A stretch of 39,433 nt of DNA from Comamonadaceae bacterium 2PF (GCA_005502875.1 SCMV01000036.1:1-39433); one strand, 5' to 3'; positions 25,087 through 34,491 are shown, counted from the stretch's first letter. Numbers and translations: made by a program. Notes: generated by a model not told the origin, from the letters alone.

Positions 25087-25109
25087 CCGCATGTGTCCCG
25101 CTGGGTGAG
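25082..25109 (+). promoter_or_regulatory. Candidate expression-platform hairpin of the SAH riboswitch
   Basis: CTCACCC (25082-25088) pairs with GGGTGAG (25103-25109), 7 bp. The first arm shares CTC with the 3' strand of the riboswitch pseudoknot, so hairpin and ligand-bound aptamer cannot form together. No U-tract follows, so it is not a standard intrinsic terminator, and it lies about 100 nt before the ahcY start. Confidence 0.6.
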
Positions 25110-25211
25110 TCATTCCCGCTTCACGTTCCCACGTCCCGTTTCGTCGGCGCTGAAGTTGTTCCCCCTCCCGGCAGCGCACGGCGGCTTTCAGAACTCTTTC
25201 GGAGCTGAGTC

Positions 25212-26660
25212 ATGAACGCTGTGTTGAAGAACCTCGAAACCTCCCACCAAGGCGTCGACTGTGTCGTCGCCGACATGTCCCTGGCCGACTGGGGCCGCAA
25301 GGAACTCACCATCGCCGAGCACGAGATGCCCGCGCTGATGGCCATCCGCCGCGAATACGCCGCCAGCCAGCCCCTCAAGGGCGCGCGCATCACCGGCTCG
25401 CTGCACATGACCATCCAGACCGGCGTGCTGGTCGAGACCCTGCAGGCCCTGGGCGCCGAAGTGCGCTGGGCCTCGTGCAACATCTACTCGACGCAAGACC
25501 ACGCCGCCGCCGCCCTCGTGGCCAATGGCACGCCCGTGTTCGCCTACAAGGGCGAGTCGCTGGAAGACTACTGGGACTACACCCACCGCATCTTCGAATT
25601 CGGCGCCAAGGGCACGAAGGGCGAAGGCCCCAACATGATCCTGGACGACGGCGGCGACGCCACCATGCTGATGCACCTGGGCAAGGCCGCCGAGAAGGAC
25701 ATCTCCGTGCTGGCCAACCCCGGCAGCGAAGAAGAGCGCATCGTTTTTGCCGCCATCAAGGCCAAGCTGGCCGTGGACCCGACCTGGTACAGCCGCAAGG
25801 GCGCCGAGATCATCGGCGTGACCGAAGAGACCACCACCGGCGTGCACCGCCTGAACGAAATGAGTGCCAAGGGCACCCTGATGTTCCGCGCCATCAACGT
25901 CAACGACTCGGTCACCAAGTCCAAGTTCGACAACCTCTACGGCTGCCGCGAATCGCTGGTTGACGGCATCAAGCGCGCCACCGACGTGATGGTGGCCGGC
26001 AAGATCGCCGTGGTCGCTGGCTACGGTGACGTGGGCAAGGGCTCGGCCCAGGCCCTTCGCGCCCTCAGCGCCCAGGTGTGGGTCACCGAAATCGACCCCA
26101 TCAACGCCCTGCAGGCCGCCATGGAAGGCTACCGCGTCGTCACCATGGACTACGCCGCCGACAAGGCCGACATCTTCGTGACCGCCACGGGCAACAAGAG
26201 CGTCATCACCTTCAAGCACATGCAGGCCATGAAGGAAAACGCCATCGTCTGCAACATCGGTCACTTCGACAACGAGATCGACGTGGCGGAGGCCGAGGCC
26301 AAGTGCACCTGGGAAGAGATCAAGCCGCAGGTCGATCACGTGATCTTCCCTGACGGCAAGCGCATCATCATGCTGGCCAAGGGCCGCCTGGTGAACCTGG
26401 GCTGCGGCACGGGCCACCCCAGCTACGTGATGTCCTCGAGCTTCGCCAACCAGACCATCGCGCAGATCGAGCTGTTCACGCGTCCTGATGCGTATGAAAA
26501 CGGCAAGGTCTACGTGCTGCCCAAGCACCTGGACGAGAAGGTGGCGCGCCTGCAGCTGGTCACGCTCAACGCCCAGCTCACCGAGCTGAGCGACGAGCAA
26601 GCCGCCTACATCGGCGTGTCCAAGCAAGGCCCTTACAAGCCCGACACGTATCGTTATTGA
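25212..26660 (+). CDS. ahcY: Adenosylhomocysteinase (SAH hydrolase)
   Basis: Splits S-adenosylhomocysteine into adenosine and homocysteine, removing the inhibitory product of methyl transfer. The 482-residue length and the start ([23 protein letters not shown]) match the long bacterial form. Family landmarks are [21 protein letters not shown] near the substrate site, the NAD-binding Rossmann segment [19 protein letters not shown], and the C-terminal end PYKPDTYRY with the lysine and tyrosine that contact NAD of the neighbouring subunit. GGAG at 25200-25203 is the ribosome-binding site. It is the first gene of an operon with tlyA and metF, under SAH riboswitch control. Confidence 0.98.
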   Translation: MNAVLKNLETSHQGVDCVVADMSLADWGRKELTIAEHEMPALMAIRREYAASQPLKGARITGSLHMTIQTGVLVETLQALGAEVRWASCNIYSTQDHAAAALVANGTPVFAYKGESLEDYWDYTHRIFEFGAKGTKGEGPNMILDDGGDATMLMHLGKAAEKDISVLANPGSEEERIVFAAIKAKLAVDPTWYSRKGAEIIGVTEETTTGVHRLNEMSAKGTLMFRAINVNDSVTKSKFDNLYGCRESLVDGIKRATDVMVAGKIAVVAGYGDVGKGSAQALRALSAQVWVTEIDPINALQAAMEGYRVVTMDYAADKADIFVTATGNKSVITFKHMQAMKENAIVCNIGHFDNEIDVAEAEAKCTWEEIKPQVDHVIFPDGKRIIMLAKGRLVNLGCGTGHPSYVMSSSFANQTIAQIELFTRPDAYENGKVYVLPKHLDEKVARLQLVTLNAQLTELSDEQAAYIGVSKQGPYKPDTYRY

Positions 26661-26665
26661 TCTCC

Positions 26666-26743
26666 CCCCTACCGCCTTCGGCGGCCCCCCTCTCCGGGGG
26701 GCAACCACCAGCGGCCCGGCCAAGCCGGTTCCGCGGTGGTTGC
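26666..26743. repeat. Cluster of three stable hairpins between ahcY and tlyA
   Basis: CCGCC-TTC-GGCGG (26672-26684), then CCCCCC-TCTCC-GGGGGG (26685-26701), then a long hairpin whose arms GCAACCACC (26701-26709) and GGTGGTTGC (26735-26743) extend inward through GCGG/CCGC. No T-tract follows. It resembles the CCCCC...GGGGGCAAC intergenic hairpin repeats I recall from Comamonadaceae-type genomes. It may protect or attenuate the operon messenger. Confidence 0.6.
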
Positions 26744-26790
26744 TGGATCAAACGGCGCGGCGCGCACAGGCCGCGCGCAAAAGGAACTGA

Positions 26791-27567
<777 letters not shown>

Positions 27568-27593
27568 ATCAGCCAGCTCCTCCGCGTGACCCC

Positions 27594-28430
27594 ATGACTT
27601 CTTTGCCCATCAGCTTCGAGTTCTTCCCGCCCAAGACGCCCGAAGGCGTGGACAAGCTCGCCGCCGTGCGCCAACAGCTGTACCCGCTCAAGCCCGAGTA
27701 CTGCTCGGTCACCTATGGCGCAGGCGGCTCCACGCAGGACGGCACCATCCAGACGGTGCGCGCCATCCTGGCCGAGGGCTTCGACGCCGCGCCCCACTTC
27801 TCGTGCATCGGCGCGAGCAAGGCCAGCGTGCGCGAGCAGCTCGCCCAGTTCAAGGCCGATGGCATCAAGCGCATCGTGGCCCTGCGCGGCGACCTGCCCA
27901 GCGGCTATGGCGGCTTCGGCGAGTTCAAGTACGCCAGCGAGCTGGTGGCTTTCATCCGCGAAGCCACCGGCGACCACTTCCACATCGAGGTCGGCGCCTA
28001 CCCCGAGATGCACCCCCAGGCCCGCAACCCGCAGGCCGACCTCAAGGCTTACGTGACCAAGGTGATGGCCGGTGCCGACGTGGCCATCACGCAGTACTTC
28101 TTCAACACCGACGCCTACTTCCGCTTTGTTGAAGACGCCGAGAAGGCCGGTGCGCGCATCCCCGTGGTGCCGGGCATCATGCCCATCACCAACGCCAGCC
28201 AGCTCATCCGCTTCTCGGACGCTTGCGGTGCCGAGGTGCCGCGCTGGATCCGCACCCGCCTGGAAGGCTTCGGCGATGACAAGGCGTCCATCCAGGCCTT
28301 TGGCCTGGACGTGGTCACCGACCTGTGCGACCAGTTGCGCGCCGGTGGCGTGCCCGGCCTGCACTTCTACACGATGAACCAGGCCACCACCGTCAAGGCG
28401 CTGTGTGAGCGGCTGGGCCTGACAGCCTGA
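27594..28430 (+). CDS. metF: Methylenetetrahydrofolate reductase (NAD(P)H)
   Basis: A flavoprotein that reduces 5,10-methylene-THF to 5-methyl-THF, the methyl donor for methionine synthesis from homocysteine. The 278 residues form a single catalytic TIM barrel, the usual bacterial length. Landmarks are ISFEFFPPKTPEG at the start with the catalytic Glu, CSVTYGAGGST, and LRGDLPSG for the folate/FAD site. The end, GVPGLHFYTMNQA, is typical. It is the third gene of the ahcY operon, 26 bp after tlyA. A possible terminator follows at 28437. Confidence 0.97.
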   Translation: MTSLPISFEFFPPKTPEGVDKLAAVRQQLYPLKPEYCSVTYGAGGSTQDGTIQTVRAILAEGFDAAPHFSCIGASKASVREQLAQFKADGIKRIVALRGDLPSGYGGFGEFKYASELVAFIREATGDHFHIEVGAYPEMHPQARNPQADLKAYVTKVMAGADVAITQYFFNTDAYFRFVEDAEKAGARIPVVPGIMPITNASQLIRFSDACGAEVPRWIRTRLEGFGDDKASIQAFGLDVVTDLCDQLRAGGVPGLHFYTMNQATTVKALCERLGLTA

Positions 28431-28436
28431 CCGGGC

Positions 28437-28466
28437 GCCTGGCAAGCCCCCAGGCCCCGTTTTGTT
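28437..28466 (+). terminator. Possible terminator of the ahcY-tlyA-metF operon
   Basis: GCCTGG (28437-28442) pairs with CCAGGC (28450-28455), followed by CCCGTTTTGTT. The T-run is short and separated from the stem by several C residues, so efficiency is uncertain. Directly after it GCGCGCACGC (28467-28476) and GCGTGCGCGC (28483-28492) form a 10-bp perfect hairpin that may assist. Confidence 0.5.
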
Positions 28467-28556
28467 GCGCGCACGCGCCGCAGCGTGCGCGCCATCTGAT
28501 CCTGGTCAAATTCAGACCACGGCCAGGCCGGCCCCCGGGAGGGTGAGCCCGCCGAC

Positions 28557-28598
28557 TTGCGCTGAATCAAGTTTCACCCGGGGTGACCCTGATGCAAT
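28557..28598 (+). promoter_or_regulatory. FNR/ANR-like site and promoter of ompW
   Basis: TTGCG-CTGA-ATCAA at 28557-28570 matches the FNR box TTGAT-N4-ATCAA at 8 of 10 positions. With FNR centred at -41.5, transcription would begin near 28605, and a -10-like TGCAAT (4 of 6) lies at 28593-28598, exactly as a class II FNR promoter needs. ompW is an FNR target in enteric bacteria; control here is inference. Confidence 0.4.
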
Positions 28599-28656
28599 GG
28601 ACCCATGGCGAATCGCAGGACGCGTCGCCAAGGCAACCTGCAAGAAGGATCACACC

Positions 28657-29283
28657 ATGAACAAGACCACCGCTCTGACCCGCCTCGCCCTGGCCGCTGT
28701 CGCTGCCGCATCGCTCGCCGCCCCTGTGGCCTCGCAAGCCGCTGACGGCCCCTGGCTGGTGCGCGCCCGCGCCGTGAACCTGGATCCGGCGAACAAGGAC
28801 TCCACCGGTCTGGACCTCAACGTCAACAGCAAGGTGATCCCCGAGCTGGACATCAGCTACTTCTTCACCCCGAACATCGCTGCGGAACTGGTGCTGACCG
28901 TGCCCCAGAAGCACGACATCAAGGCCGGTGACACGAAGATCGGCTCGCTCAAGCACCTGCCCCCCACGCTGTCGGTCCAGTACCACTTCCTGCCGACGTC
29001 CAACTTCCGTCCCTATGTGGGCGTGGGCGTGAACCTGACGCTGTTCTCCGACGTTGACTTTGACCCGGCGGTTCGCGCTGCCCTGCAACCTTCGGTTGAA
29101 AGCAAGAGCTTTGGCATGGCCTACGGCGCTGGCTTCGACTACAAGCTGACCGAGCAGGTCTACCTGAACGTGGACGTCAAGAAGGTGCACATCCACGCCA
29201 AGGTCAAGGCCTTCGGTGAAGACGCCGGCACCCTGAAGGTCAACCCCGTGCTGTTCGGCATCGGCATTGGCTACCGCTTCTGA
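28657..29283 (+). CDS. ompW: OmpW family outer membrane protein
   Basis: A small outer membrane beta-barrel of 208 residues. The signal peptide TALTRLALAAVAAASLAAPV ends at ASQAAD. The mature part has the OmpW pattern: GPWLVRARAVNLDP, ELDISYFFTPNIAAELVLTV, LPPTLSVQYHF, FRPYVGVGVNLTLF, and the barrel-closing end FGIGIGYRF with terminal Phe. Family members form a narrow hydrophobic channel and often respond to oxygen or stress. The ATG at 28657 has AAGGA upstream; the frame is open from 28462, but the extension lacks export features. It is preceded by an FNR-like site and followed by a strong terminator. Confidence 0.94.
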   Translation: MNKTTALTRLALAAVAAASLAAPVASQAADGPWLVRARAVNLDPANKDSTGLDLNVNSKVIPELDISYFFTPNIAAELVLTVPQKHDIKAGDTKIGSLKHLPPTLSVQYHFLPTSNFRPYVGVGVNLTLFSDVDFDPAVRAALQPSVESKSFGMAYGAGFDYKLTEQVYLNVDVKKVHIHAKVKAFGEDAGTLKVNPVLFGIGIGYRF

Positions 29284-29311
29284 TCTTCGCTGCCGCTGAT
29301 GGCGGCCACTG

Positions 29312-29339
29312 AAAAAGGCTCCCTCGTGGAGCCTTTTTT
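29312..29339 (+). terminator. Intrinsic terminator of ompW
   Basis: AAAAAGGCTCC and GGAGCCTTTTT form an 11-bp stem with a 5-nt loop and an extra T, just after the ompW stop. Confidence 0.92.
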
Positions 29340-29403
29340 GTTGGGTGCGTTGGGGGGTCTGTGCAAGCCACCCACGGCCGGCATCGTTGTGCGCACGCCC
29401 ATG

Positions 29404-29427
29404 AAAAAAGCCCCCGAAGGGGCTTTT
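29404..29427 (-). terminator. Intrinsic terminator of the fifth PEP-CTERM gene
   Basis: AAAAGCCCC pairs with GGGGCTTTT around CGAA; on the minus strand it ends in a run of T. It lies 24 bp past the stop at 29451 and may also back up the ompW terminator. Confidence 0.9.
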
Positions 29428-29450
29428 CACAGGACCGGGCCGCGCAGGCT

Positions 29451-30173
29451 TCAGTCGTTGGCGGCTTCGCGGCGACGGCGGGCCATGGTGCCCATGGCCA
29501 GCAGGCCAGCGCCCAGCAGGGCGTAGGTCGAGGGCTCGGGCACGGCCGGGGTCGGGACCACGGTGCCGATCTTGATCGACTTGATCATGTCAGCAACGTA
29601 GGAGAAGCTGGCGGGGTCGAGTTCAGCGGCGACCAGGAAGGACTTGAAGCTGTCGGCCAGCACGAAGCTGGAAGCGTCCAGGCCGATCGAGCGCTTGACC
29701 GAAGAGGTGCTCACGGCCATGCCGTTTTCTTCGCCGAAGCTCGAGGTCACGACGGTGGCGGTCAGCAGTTCCTGGTTTTGCAGGTTCAGCACGGGCAGCA
29801 GGGCCGAGCCGACCAGCAGGTTGCCGGTCAGGGTGCTGGTGGCCAGGTCGAAGCTGAAGTTGCTCAGGGTGATGCTGGGGTTCAGCGTCTTGGTGAACTT
29901 CAGGCCGGCGGCGTCCACGAAGTCGATGTCGATCGGGCCGTTGTTGGCGGGCAGGTCCACGCCTTGCACAGCCACGCCCGACAGCACGCCGGTGGTGGAG
30001 CTGTAGGTGGCACCGCCCACGCCAGCGGGGGTGTAGCCGCTCAGCGAGGTGGAGACAGCGGTCTTGTCAACGGTGACGGTGGCGCTGATGGCGTTGAACG
30101 ACTGCGCGGCGGCGAAGGCGTTGCTGGCGGCGACGGCAACGGCGACGGCGGCGATGTGCTTGAGGTACGTCAT
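29451..30173 (-). CDS. PEP-CTERM sorting domain protein (fifth of five)
   Basis: An exported protein of 240 residues. The signal peptide TYLKHIAAVAVAVAASNAFA then AAQSFN. The extracellular part is rich in Thr, Ser, Val and Ala with predicted beta strands and no cysteine, and I do not recognise a family. The sorting signal is AVPEPSTYALLGAGLLAMGT followed by MARRRREAAND. The start at 30173 has AAGGA about 9 nt upstream; the frame is open to 30233 without an export signal. The motif at 30267-30294 is shared with the fourth PEP-CTERM gene. Confidence 0.9.
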   Translation of the reverse strand: MTYLKHIAAVAVAVAASNAFAAAQSFNAISATVTVDKTAVSTSLSGYTPAGVGGATYSSTTGVLSGVAVQGVDLPANNGPIDIDFVDAAGLKFTKTLNPSITLSNFSFDLATSTLTGNLLVGSALLPVLNLQNQELLTATVVTSSFGEENGMAVSTSSVKRSIGLDASSFVLADSFKSFLVAAELDPASFSYVADMIKSIKIGTVVPTPAVPEPSTYALLGAGLLAMGTMARRRREAAND

Positions 30174-30266
30174 GTTCAGGGATCCTTGTTTCGTTTGAAG
30201 GGGGACCGCTCTGGGGGCGATCTGTTCAGGCATGACCTATCTTCCCTGCCCATTCCCTTCGCGCGA

Positions 30267-30294
30267 CTAGGGTTCACACGGGACCCCCCCGTGA
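30267..30294 (-). promoter_or_regulatory. Motif shared by two PEP-CTERM upstream regions, copy 2
   Basis: Plus strand: CTAGGGTTC at 30267-30275, then 13 nt, then CCGTGA at 30289-30294. It is identical in both parts and in spacing to 23764-23791. It lies 94 bp from the start codon of the fifth PEP-CTERM gene and immediately beside the stop of the cyclo-ligase gene. Confidence 0.5.
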
Positions 30295-30304
30295 CTGAGG
30301 GCCG

Positions 30305-30886
30305 TCAAACGGGCCACGTGTCGTGTTCTGTTACCACGGCGACCAAGGGTTGGTCGTGCAAAGCGGGTTGCAAGGCGCCTGGCGGCAGTTTCGAGGGGCT
30401 CCAGGCGACACCCAGCGCGGTGACTTCAGGGTGGGCCGCCAGGTAGCGGTCGAAGTAGCCGCCGCCGTAACCCAATCGGTGGCCGTCTTCGGTGAAGCCC
30501 ACGCAAGGCACCAGGATCACGTCGGGCACCAGGGGCTTGCCTTCGCCGGTCGGGATGCCGCAGCCGTCGCGGCGCGTGGGCTCGGTGCCGTCCCAGGGCA
30601 GGAAGTGCATGGCCACAGGGGCCTTGCTGGCTTCGGGCAGGGCCAGCCGCGTGCCCCAAGCCCGCTGCGCCTGGCAGGCGATGTTCCTTGGGTTAAATTC
30701 CCCTTGAATCGGCCAGTACACGCCCAGGCACATGGGCTCCAATTGCTCAAGCACGGCCCACAATCGCGCCTCCAGCCTGGTCTGTGCCAATGGGGCCGCA
30801 TCGGTGGTGGCCCAGTCTCGGCGAGCCTGGAGCAGCTGGCGTCGCCAGGTGGTGCGGTCATCGCCGCTGGTGGGGGCTTCGGACAT
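30305..30886 (-). CDS. 5-formyltetrahydrofolate cyclo-ligase
   Basis: Converts 5-formyl-THF to 5,10-methenyl-THF with ATP, returning a storage folate to the one-carbon pool used by MetF. The 193-residue protein has the family core: LGVYWPIQGEFNP, LALPEASKAPVAMHFLPW, GIPTGEGKPLVPDVILVPCVGF and the phosphate-binding GYGGGYFDRYLA. The start at 30886 gives the expected N-terminus (RRQLLQARRDW); the frame stays open far upstream only because the antisense GC-rich transglycosylase gene keeps it open. Its start codon is only 30 bp from that of the divergent slt gene, so each promoter must lie within or next to the other gene. The usual names are fau or ygfA. Confidence 0.95.
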   Translation of the reverse strand: MSEAPTSGDDRTTWRRQLLQARRDWATTDAAPLAQTRLEARLWAVLEQLEPMCLGVYWPIQGEFNPRNIACQAQRAWGTRLALPEASKAPVAMHFLPWDGTEPTRRDGCGIPTGEGKPLVPDVILVPCVGFTEDGHRLGYGGGYFDRYLAAHPEVTALGVAWSPSKLPPGALQPALHDQPLVAVVTEHDTWPV

Positions 30887-30916
30887 GGTCGACAACAACA
30901 AGAAAAGGTCTGACAA

Positions 30917-33307
30917 GTGAGAACTGCGCGCAAGTATGCGTCCCGAGTCCGCCACCGCGCGCTCGCCCTGGTGGCCGGTGCGGCCTGCCTGATCCCGACC
31001 GGGTTGCCGACGGCGATGGGCCCATCGGCCTGGATCTGGGCCGCGCCCGTGCTGCCCCTGCTGTTCACCCCGGGTGCGGCACAGGCCCAGCAGGGGCAGG
31101 TCGCGGCCAGCGACGACCGCCTCGTGGGCGACGCGCGCGAGGCCTGGCGCCAGCGTGACCGCACGCGCCTGCTGGCTCTGCGCAACCAGCTCATCGCGCA
31201 GGAGCACCCGCTGGCGCCCTGGGCCGCTTACTGGTACTTCATGTCGCGCCTGAGCGAGGCACCCGTTGCCGAGGTCGATGAGTTCCTGGCGCGCTGGCCC
31301 GACAGCTACGTGGCCGACCGGGCCCGCAACGACTGGTTGCTCGAGCTCGGCCGCCGCCAGGACTGGGCGACCTTCCTGCGCATCCAGCCGGCCTTTCGCA
31401 TGAACGATGACCGCGAGGTCAGCTGCCTGGGTGTGCTGGCGCGTCACCGCACCGGCGCACCCATGGAGGGGCCGGGCGAACTGCGCGAGCAGGCCCGCCA
31501 GTTCTGGTGGGCCCAGAAAGACGCCGATGGCGGTTGCGACACCATGGCGCGGGCGCTGCTGGACGCGGGCGTGCTGACGCAGGGCGATGTCTGGCGCAAG
31601 TTGCGCTTGTCGATCGAGGGCGACAAGCCCCGCGCGGTGCAGCAATCGGCCCGCCTGCTCAGCGACACGGCGGCCCAGGCCGTCAACCGCCTCATGAGCC
31701 AGCCGCAGGCCTTCCTGCAGCCCAAGGGGGCCAGCAGCCTGGTCGAGGCGGGCAACCAGGCGGGCTCGCCGGGCGCCAGCATCGGCCCCCGCGCGACCTC
31801 CGCCAGCCAGGCCAAGGGCAAGAAGGCCGAGGCCGCCAAGGGCAAGTCGAAGGCCAAAGACGCCAAGAAGAAGCCCGCCAAGCCCACCCTGGCCCCCATG
31901 CCGGTGGCCTTCCCGCCCGAGGTGGAAGGCCCGCTCAACCTGCTGGCCCTGGTGCGCTGGGCCGCCATCGACCCCGACGCCACCGCTGCGGCCCTGGGCC
32001 AAAGCGGTGCGCGCGAACGCTGGCACCTGCGTGCCGAGGACATGGCCTGGGCCTGGGCCGTGGTGGGCCGCTGGTCGGCTGGCAAGCTGCAGGCCGAGGC
32101 GCCCGCGCACTACGAGCGCGCCCTGGCCGAAGCCGCGCTGGCCGCTGGCACCCGCAACCGGGGCGACGCCATCCGAGGCGCGGCCGCGTGGTCACCCGAC
32201 GTGCTGACCTGGATGGCGCGCGCCGGCCTGCGCTCGGCCACCTCGGGTGACGCTTCGCGCTGGGCCCTGGTCGAGCAGGCCATCGAGGCCATGCCGCCCG
32301 AGCTGCAGCAAGACAGCGCCTGGCAATACTGGAAGGCCAAGTCGCTGCAGGCGCACGCCCGCGCGGGCGGTGGCTCTGCGGCGGCGCACGAGGCCATGCG
32401 CCAGCAGGCCCGCCAACTGCTGGCCCGCGTGGCGCACCCTTTGACCTTCTACGGCCAGCTCGCCGCCGAAGAGTTGAACCAGGCGCCGCCACGCGAGCCC
32501 GCCCGCCCCGCGCCTTTGACCGAGGCCGAGCAGGCCCAGGCCCGCGCCAACCCCGGCATCGACCGCGCCCTGCGCATGATGGCCCTGGGCTGGCGCAGCG
32601 AAGGCGTGCGCGAATGGAACTTCACCCTGAGCATGAGCAAACCCGGCGGCTTGAGCGACCGCGAGCTGCTGGCCGTGGCCGAAGAGGCCTGCCGGCGCGA
32701 AATCTGGGACCGCTGCATCAACACCAGCGACCGCACCCGCAGCGAGATCGACCTGAACCAGCGCTACCCCACGCCCTTCCGCCAGGACGTGCTGCGCGCG
32801 GCCAGCGAGGTCGGCCTGGACGCGGCCTACATGTACGGCCTGATCCGCCAGGAGTCGCGCTTCATCTTGTCGGCGCGCTCCACCGTTGGGGCATCCGGCC
32901 TGATGCAGGTCATGCCCGCCACCGCCTCGTGGACAGCGCGCAAGCTCAAGATCGCCTACACCCCCGACCTGATCACCGACCGCGACACCAATTTGCGCAT
33001 TGGCGCCGGCTACCTCAAGCTGGTGCTCGACGACTTCCAGGGCGCGCAGGCCCTGGCCGCTGCGGCCTACAACGCCGGGCCGGGTCGCCCCCGCCGCTGG
33101 CGCGAGGGCGCCCGCGTGGACGCAGCCGCCTGGGTCGAGAACGTGCCTTTCACCGAAACCCGCGATTACGTCAAAAAAGTGCTCTCCAACGCCGTGGTTT
33201 ATGGGCATTTGCTGCACGGCAAGCCGCTCTCGCTCAAGAATCGGCTGGGTGCCACCGTGGGCCCGCGAGCGGCCGGGGCCCCGTCTTCTGACACCGACTT
33301 GCCTTGA
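30917..33307 (+). CDS. Soluble lytic murein transglycosylase (Slt70-like)
   Basis: A periplasmic enzyme that cleaves peptidoglycan between MurNAc and GlcNAc, forming 1,6-anhydro ends. The 796-residue protein begins with an export signal (hydrophobic stretches up to LFTPGAAQAQ), then a long alpha-helical superhelix (about 55-620), interrupted by a Lys/Ala-rich insert (KKAEAAKGKSKAKDAKKKPA, about 300-325) that is unusual for Slt. The C-terminal SLT domain has the catalytic Glu in YGLIRQESRF, then SARSTVGASGLMQVMPATA, the repeat-type GAGYLKLVLDDF and AAYNAGPGRPRRW. The start is a GTG at 30917 with AAAAGG before it. Confidence 0.94.
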   Translation: MRTARKYASRVRHRALALVAGAACLIPTGLPTAMGPSAWIWAAPVLPLLFTPGAAQAQQGQVAASDDRLVGDAREAWRQRDRTRLLALRNQLIAQEHPLAPWAAYWYFMSRLSEAPVAEVDEFLARWPDSYVADRARNDWLLELGRRQDWATFLRIQPAFRMNDDREVSCLGVLARHRTGAPMEGPGELREQARQFWWAQKDADGGCDTMARALLDAGVLTQGDVWRKLRLSIEGDKPRAVQQSARLLSDTAAQAVNRLMSQPQAFLQPKGASSLVEAGNQAGSPGASIGPRATSASQAKGKKAEAAKGKSKAKDAKKKPAKPTLAPMPVAFPPEVEGPLNLLALVRWAAIDPDATAAALGQSGARERWHLRAEDMAWAWAVVGRWSAGKLQAEAPAHYERALAEAALAAGTRNRGDAIRGAAAWSPDVLTWMARAGLRSATSGDASRWALVEQAIEAMPPELQQDSAWQYWKAKSLQAHARAGGGSAAAHEAMRQQARQLLARVAHPLTFYGQLAAEELNQAPPREPARPAPLTEAEQAQARANPGIDRALRMMALGWRSEGVREWNFTLSMSKPGGLSDRELLAVAEEACRREIWDRCINTSDRTRSEIDLNQRYPTPFRQDVLRAASEVGLDAAYMYGLIRQESRFILSARSTVGASGLMQVMPATASWTARKLKIAYTPDLITDRDTNLRIGAGYLKLVLDDFQGAQALAAAAYNAGPGRPRRWREGARVDAAAWVENVPFTETRDYVKKVLSNAVVYGHLLHGKPLSLKNRLGATVGPRAAGAPSSDTDLP

Positions 33308-33393
33308 CGGCGCAGCCTTGGTGGTGTCCTGAACCTGATTTGCCCCAGAGCCACGCCCCTTGGGTGGGGTAGGCTCGTCCCAGGAGGTTCCCC

Positions 33394-34362
33394 ATGAAGC
33401 GCATCCTTGTCCTTGGTGGCTCCGGCTTCGTGGGCCGAGCCTTGTGCGAGCAGCTGGCGTCGCACCCGTTGCTGGGTGCCGCCCGCATCGTCGTGCCGAC
33501 CCGCCGTCGCGCGAGCGCCCGGCACCTGCTGCCCCTGCCCCAGGTCGATGTGATCGAAGCCGACATCAACCAGGACCGGGCGCTGCAGCGCCTGCTTCAG
33601 GGCACGGACGCCGTGGTCAACCTGGTGGCCATCCTGCATGGTCGGCCCGATGACTTCGAGCGCGCGCACGTGGACCTGTGCCAGCGCCTGGCCGAAGACT
33701 GCATGCAGCTGGGCGTCAAGCGGGTGGTGCACGTCAGCGCGCTGGGGGTGGGCGACGACCCGACCGCCGCGCCCTCGCATTACCTGCGCACCAAGGCCGA
33801 GGGCGAGCAGGCCTTGCGCGTCCAAGGCCTGGACCTGTCGGTGCTGCGCCCCAGCGTGATCTTCGGGGCGCACGACCGCTTCTTCAACCTGTTCGCGGCC
33901 CTGCAGCGCGTGTTCCCTCTGATGCCGCTGGCGGGGGGCGATGCACGCTTTCAGCCGGTGTGGGTGGAGGACGTGGCGGCGGCCATCGTGCGCTGCCTGG
34001 CCGACCCCTCTGCCACGTCGGGGCGCACCTTCGAGCTGGGTGGCCCCGAGGTCTGCACCCTGGCGGACATCGTCAAAATGGCTGGGCGGTGGAGCGGTCA
34101 CGCGCGACCGGTGCTGCCCTTGCCGATGGTGGCGGGCCGCCTGCAGGCGGCAGCGATGGCCTGTTTGCCGGGCGAGCCGCTGATGTCGGCCGACAACCTG
34201 GACTCGATGAAGGTGCCCAATGTGCTGGGCGGCGAGTTGCCGGGCCTGGCTGCGCTGGGCGTGTCGGCATCGGCGATGTCGGCGGTGGTGCCCGCGTACC
34301 TGGGGGCCCAGCGAAACTGGGCCGAGCAGCTGGACGTGTGGCGGGCGGCTGCTCGGCGCTGA
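33394..34362 (+). CDS. Complex I NDUFA9-like NAD(P)-binding protein (atypical SDR)
   Basis: A 322-residue Rossmann-fold protein of the extended/atypical short-chain dehydrogenase family. The dinucleotide motif is RILVLGGSGFVGRALCEQL at the start; VNLVAILHGR and VVHVSALGV follow, then YLRTKAEGEQAL in place of the YxxxK active-site pair (Tyr and Lys are present: HYLRTKAEGE). The segment LRPSVIFGAHDRFFNLFA is typical of the NDUFA9-like group often annotated as a complex I subunit family protein. The true substrate in bacteria is unknown. AGGAGG sits 5 nt before the ATG. It converges with the barstar gene. Confidence 0.88.
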   Translation: MKRILVLGGSGFVGRALCEQLASHPLLGAARIVVPTRRRASARHLLPLPQVDVIEADINQDRALQRLLQGTDAVVNLVAILHGRPDDFERAHVDLCQRLAEDCMQLGVKRVVHVSALGVGDDPTAAPSHYLRTKAEGEQALRVQGLDLSVLRPSVIFGAHDRFFNLFAALQRVFPLMPLAGGDARFQPVWVEDVAAAIVRCLADPSATSGRTFELGGPEVCTLADIVKMAGRWSGHARPVLPLPMVAGRLQAAAMACLPGEPLMSADNLDSMKVPNVLGGELPGLAALGVSASAMSAVVPAYLGAQRNWAEQLDVWRAAARR

Positions 34363-34445
34363 GCGCAGCTCGGCGCGGGGTTTTGCCGTGCAACGCGGGG
34401 CGGTCCCGCCCTGACCACCCCCCTGACAAAGCGCCTTGCCAAACA

Positions 34446-34473
34446 AAAAGGCCCGCCATCGGGCGAGCCTTTT
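34446..34473 (-). terminator. Intrinsic terminator of the barstar gene
   Basis: A 12-bp stem (AAAAGGCCCGCC with GGCGAGCCTTTT, one wobble pair) and a 4-nt loop, with a T-tract on the minus strand. It lies 18 bp past the stop at 34492 and may also stop the convergent NDUFA9-like gene. Confidence 0.88.
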
Positions 34474-34491
34474 CAGGGGGGAAGCCGGAGA

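Noticed and set aside
30887-32110. An upstream extension of the cyclo-ligase frame on the minus strand
   Set aside because: It runs antisense through the slt gene and adds no recognisable domain; the start at 30886 fits the family.
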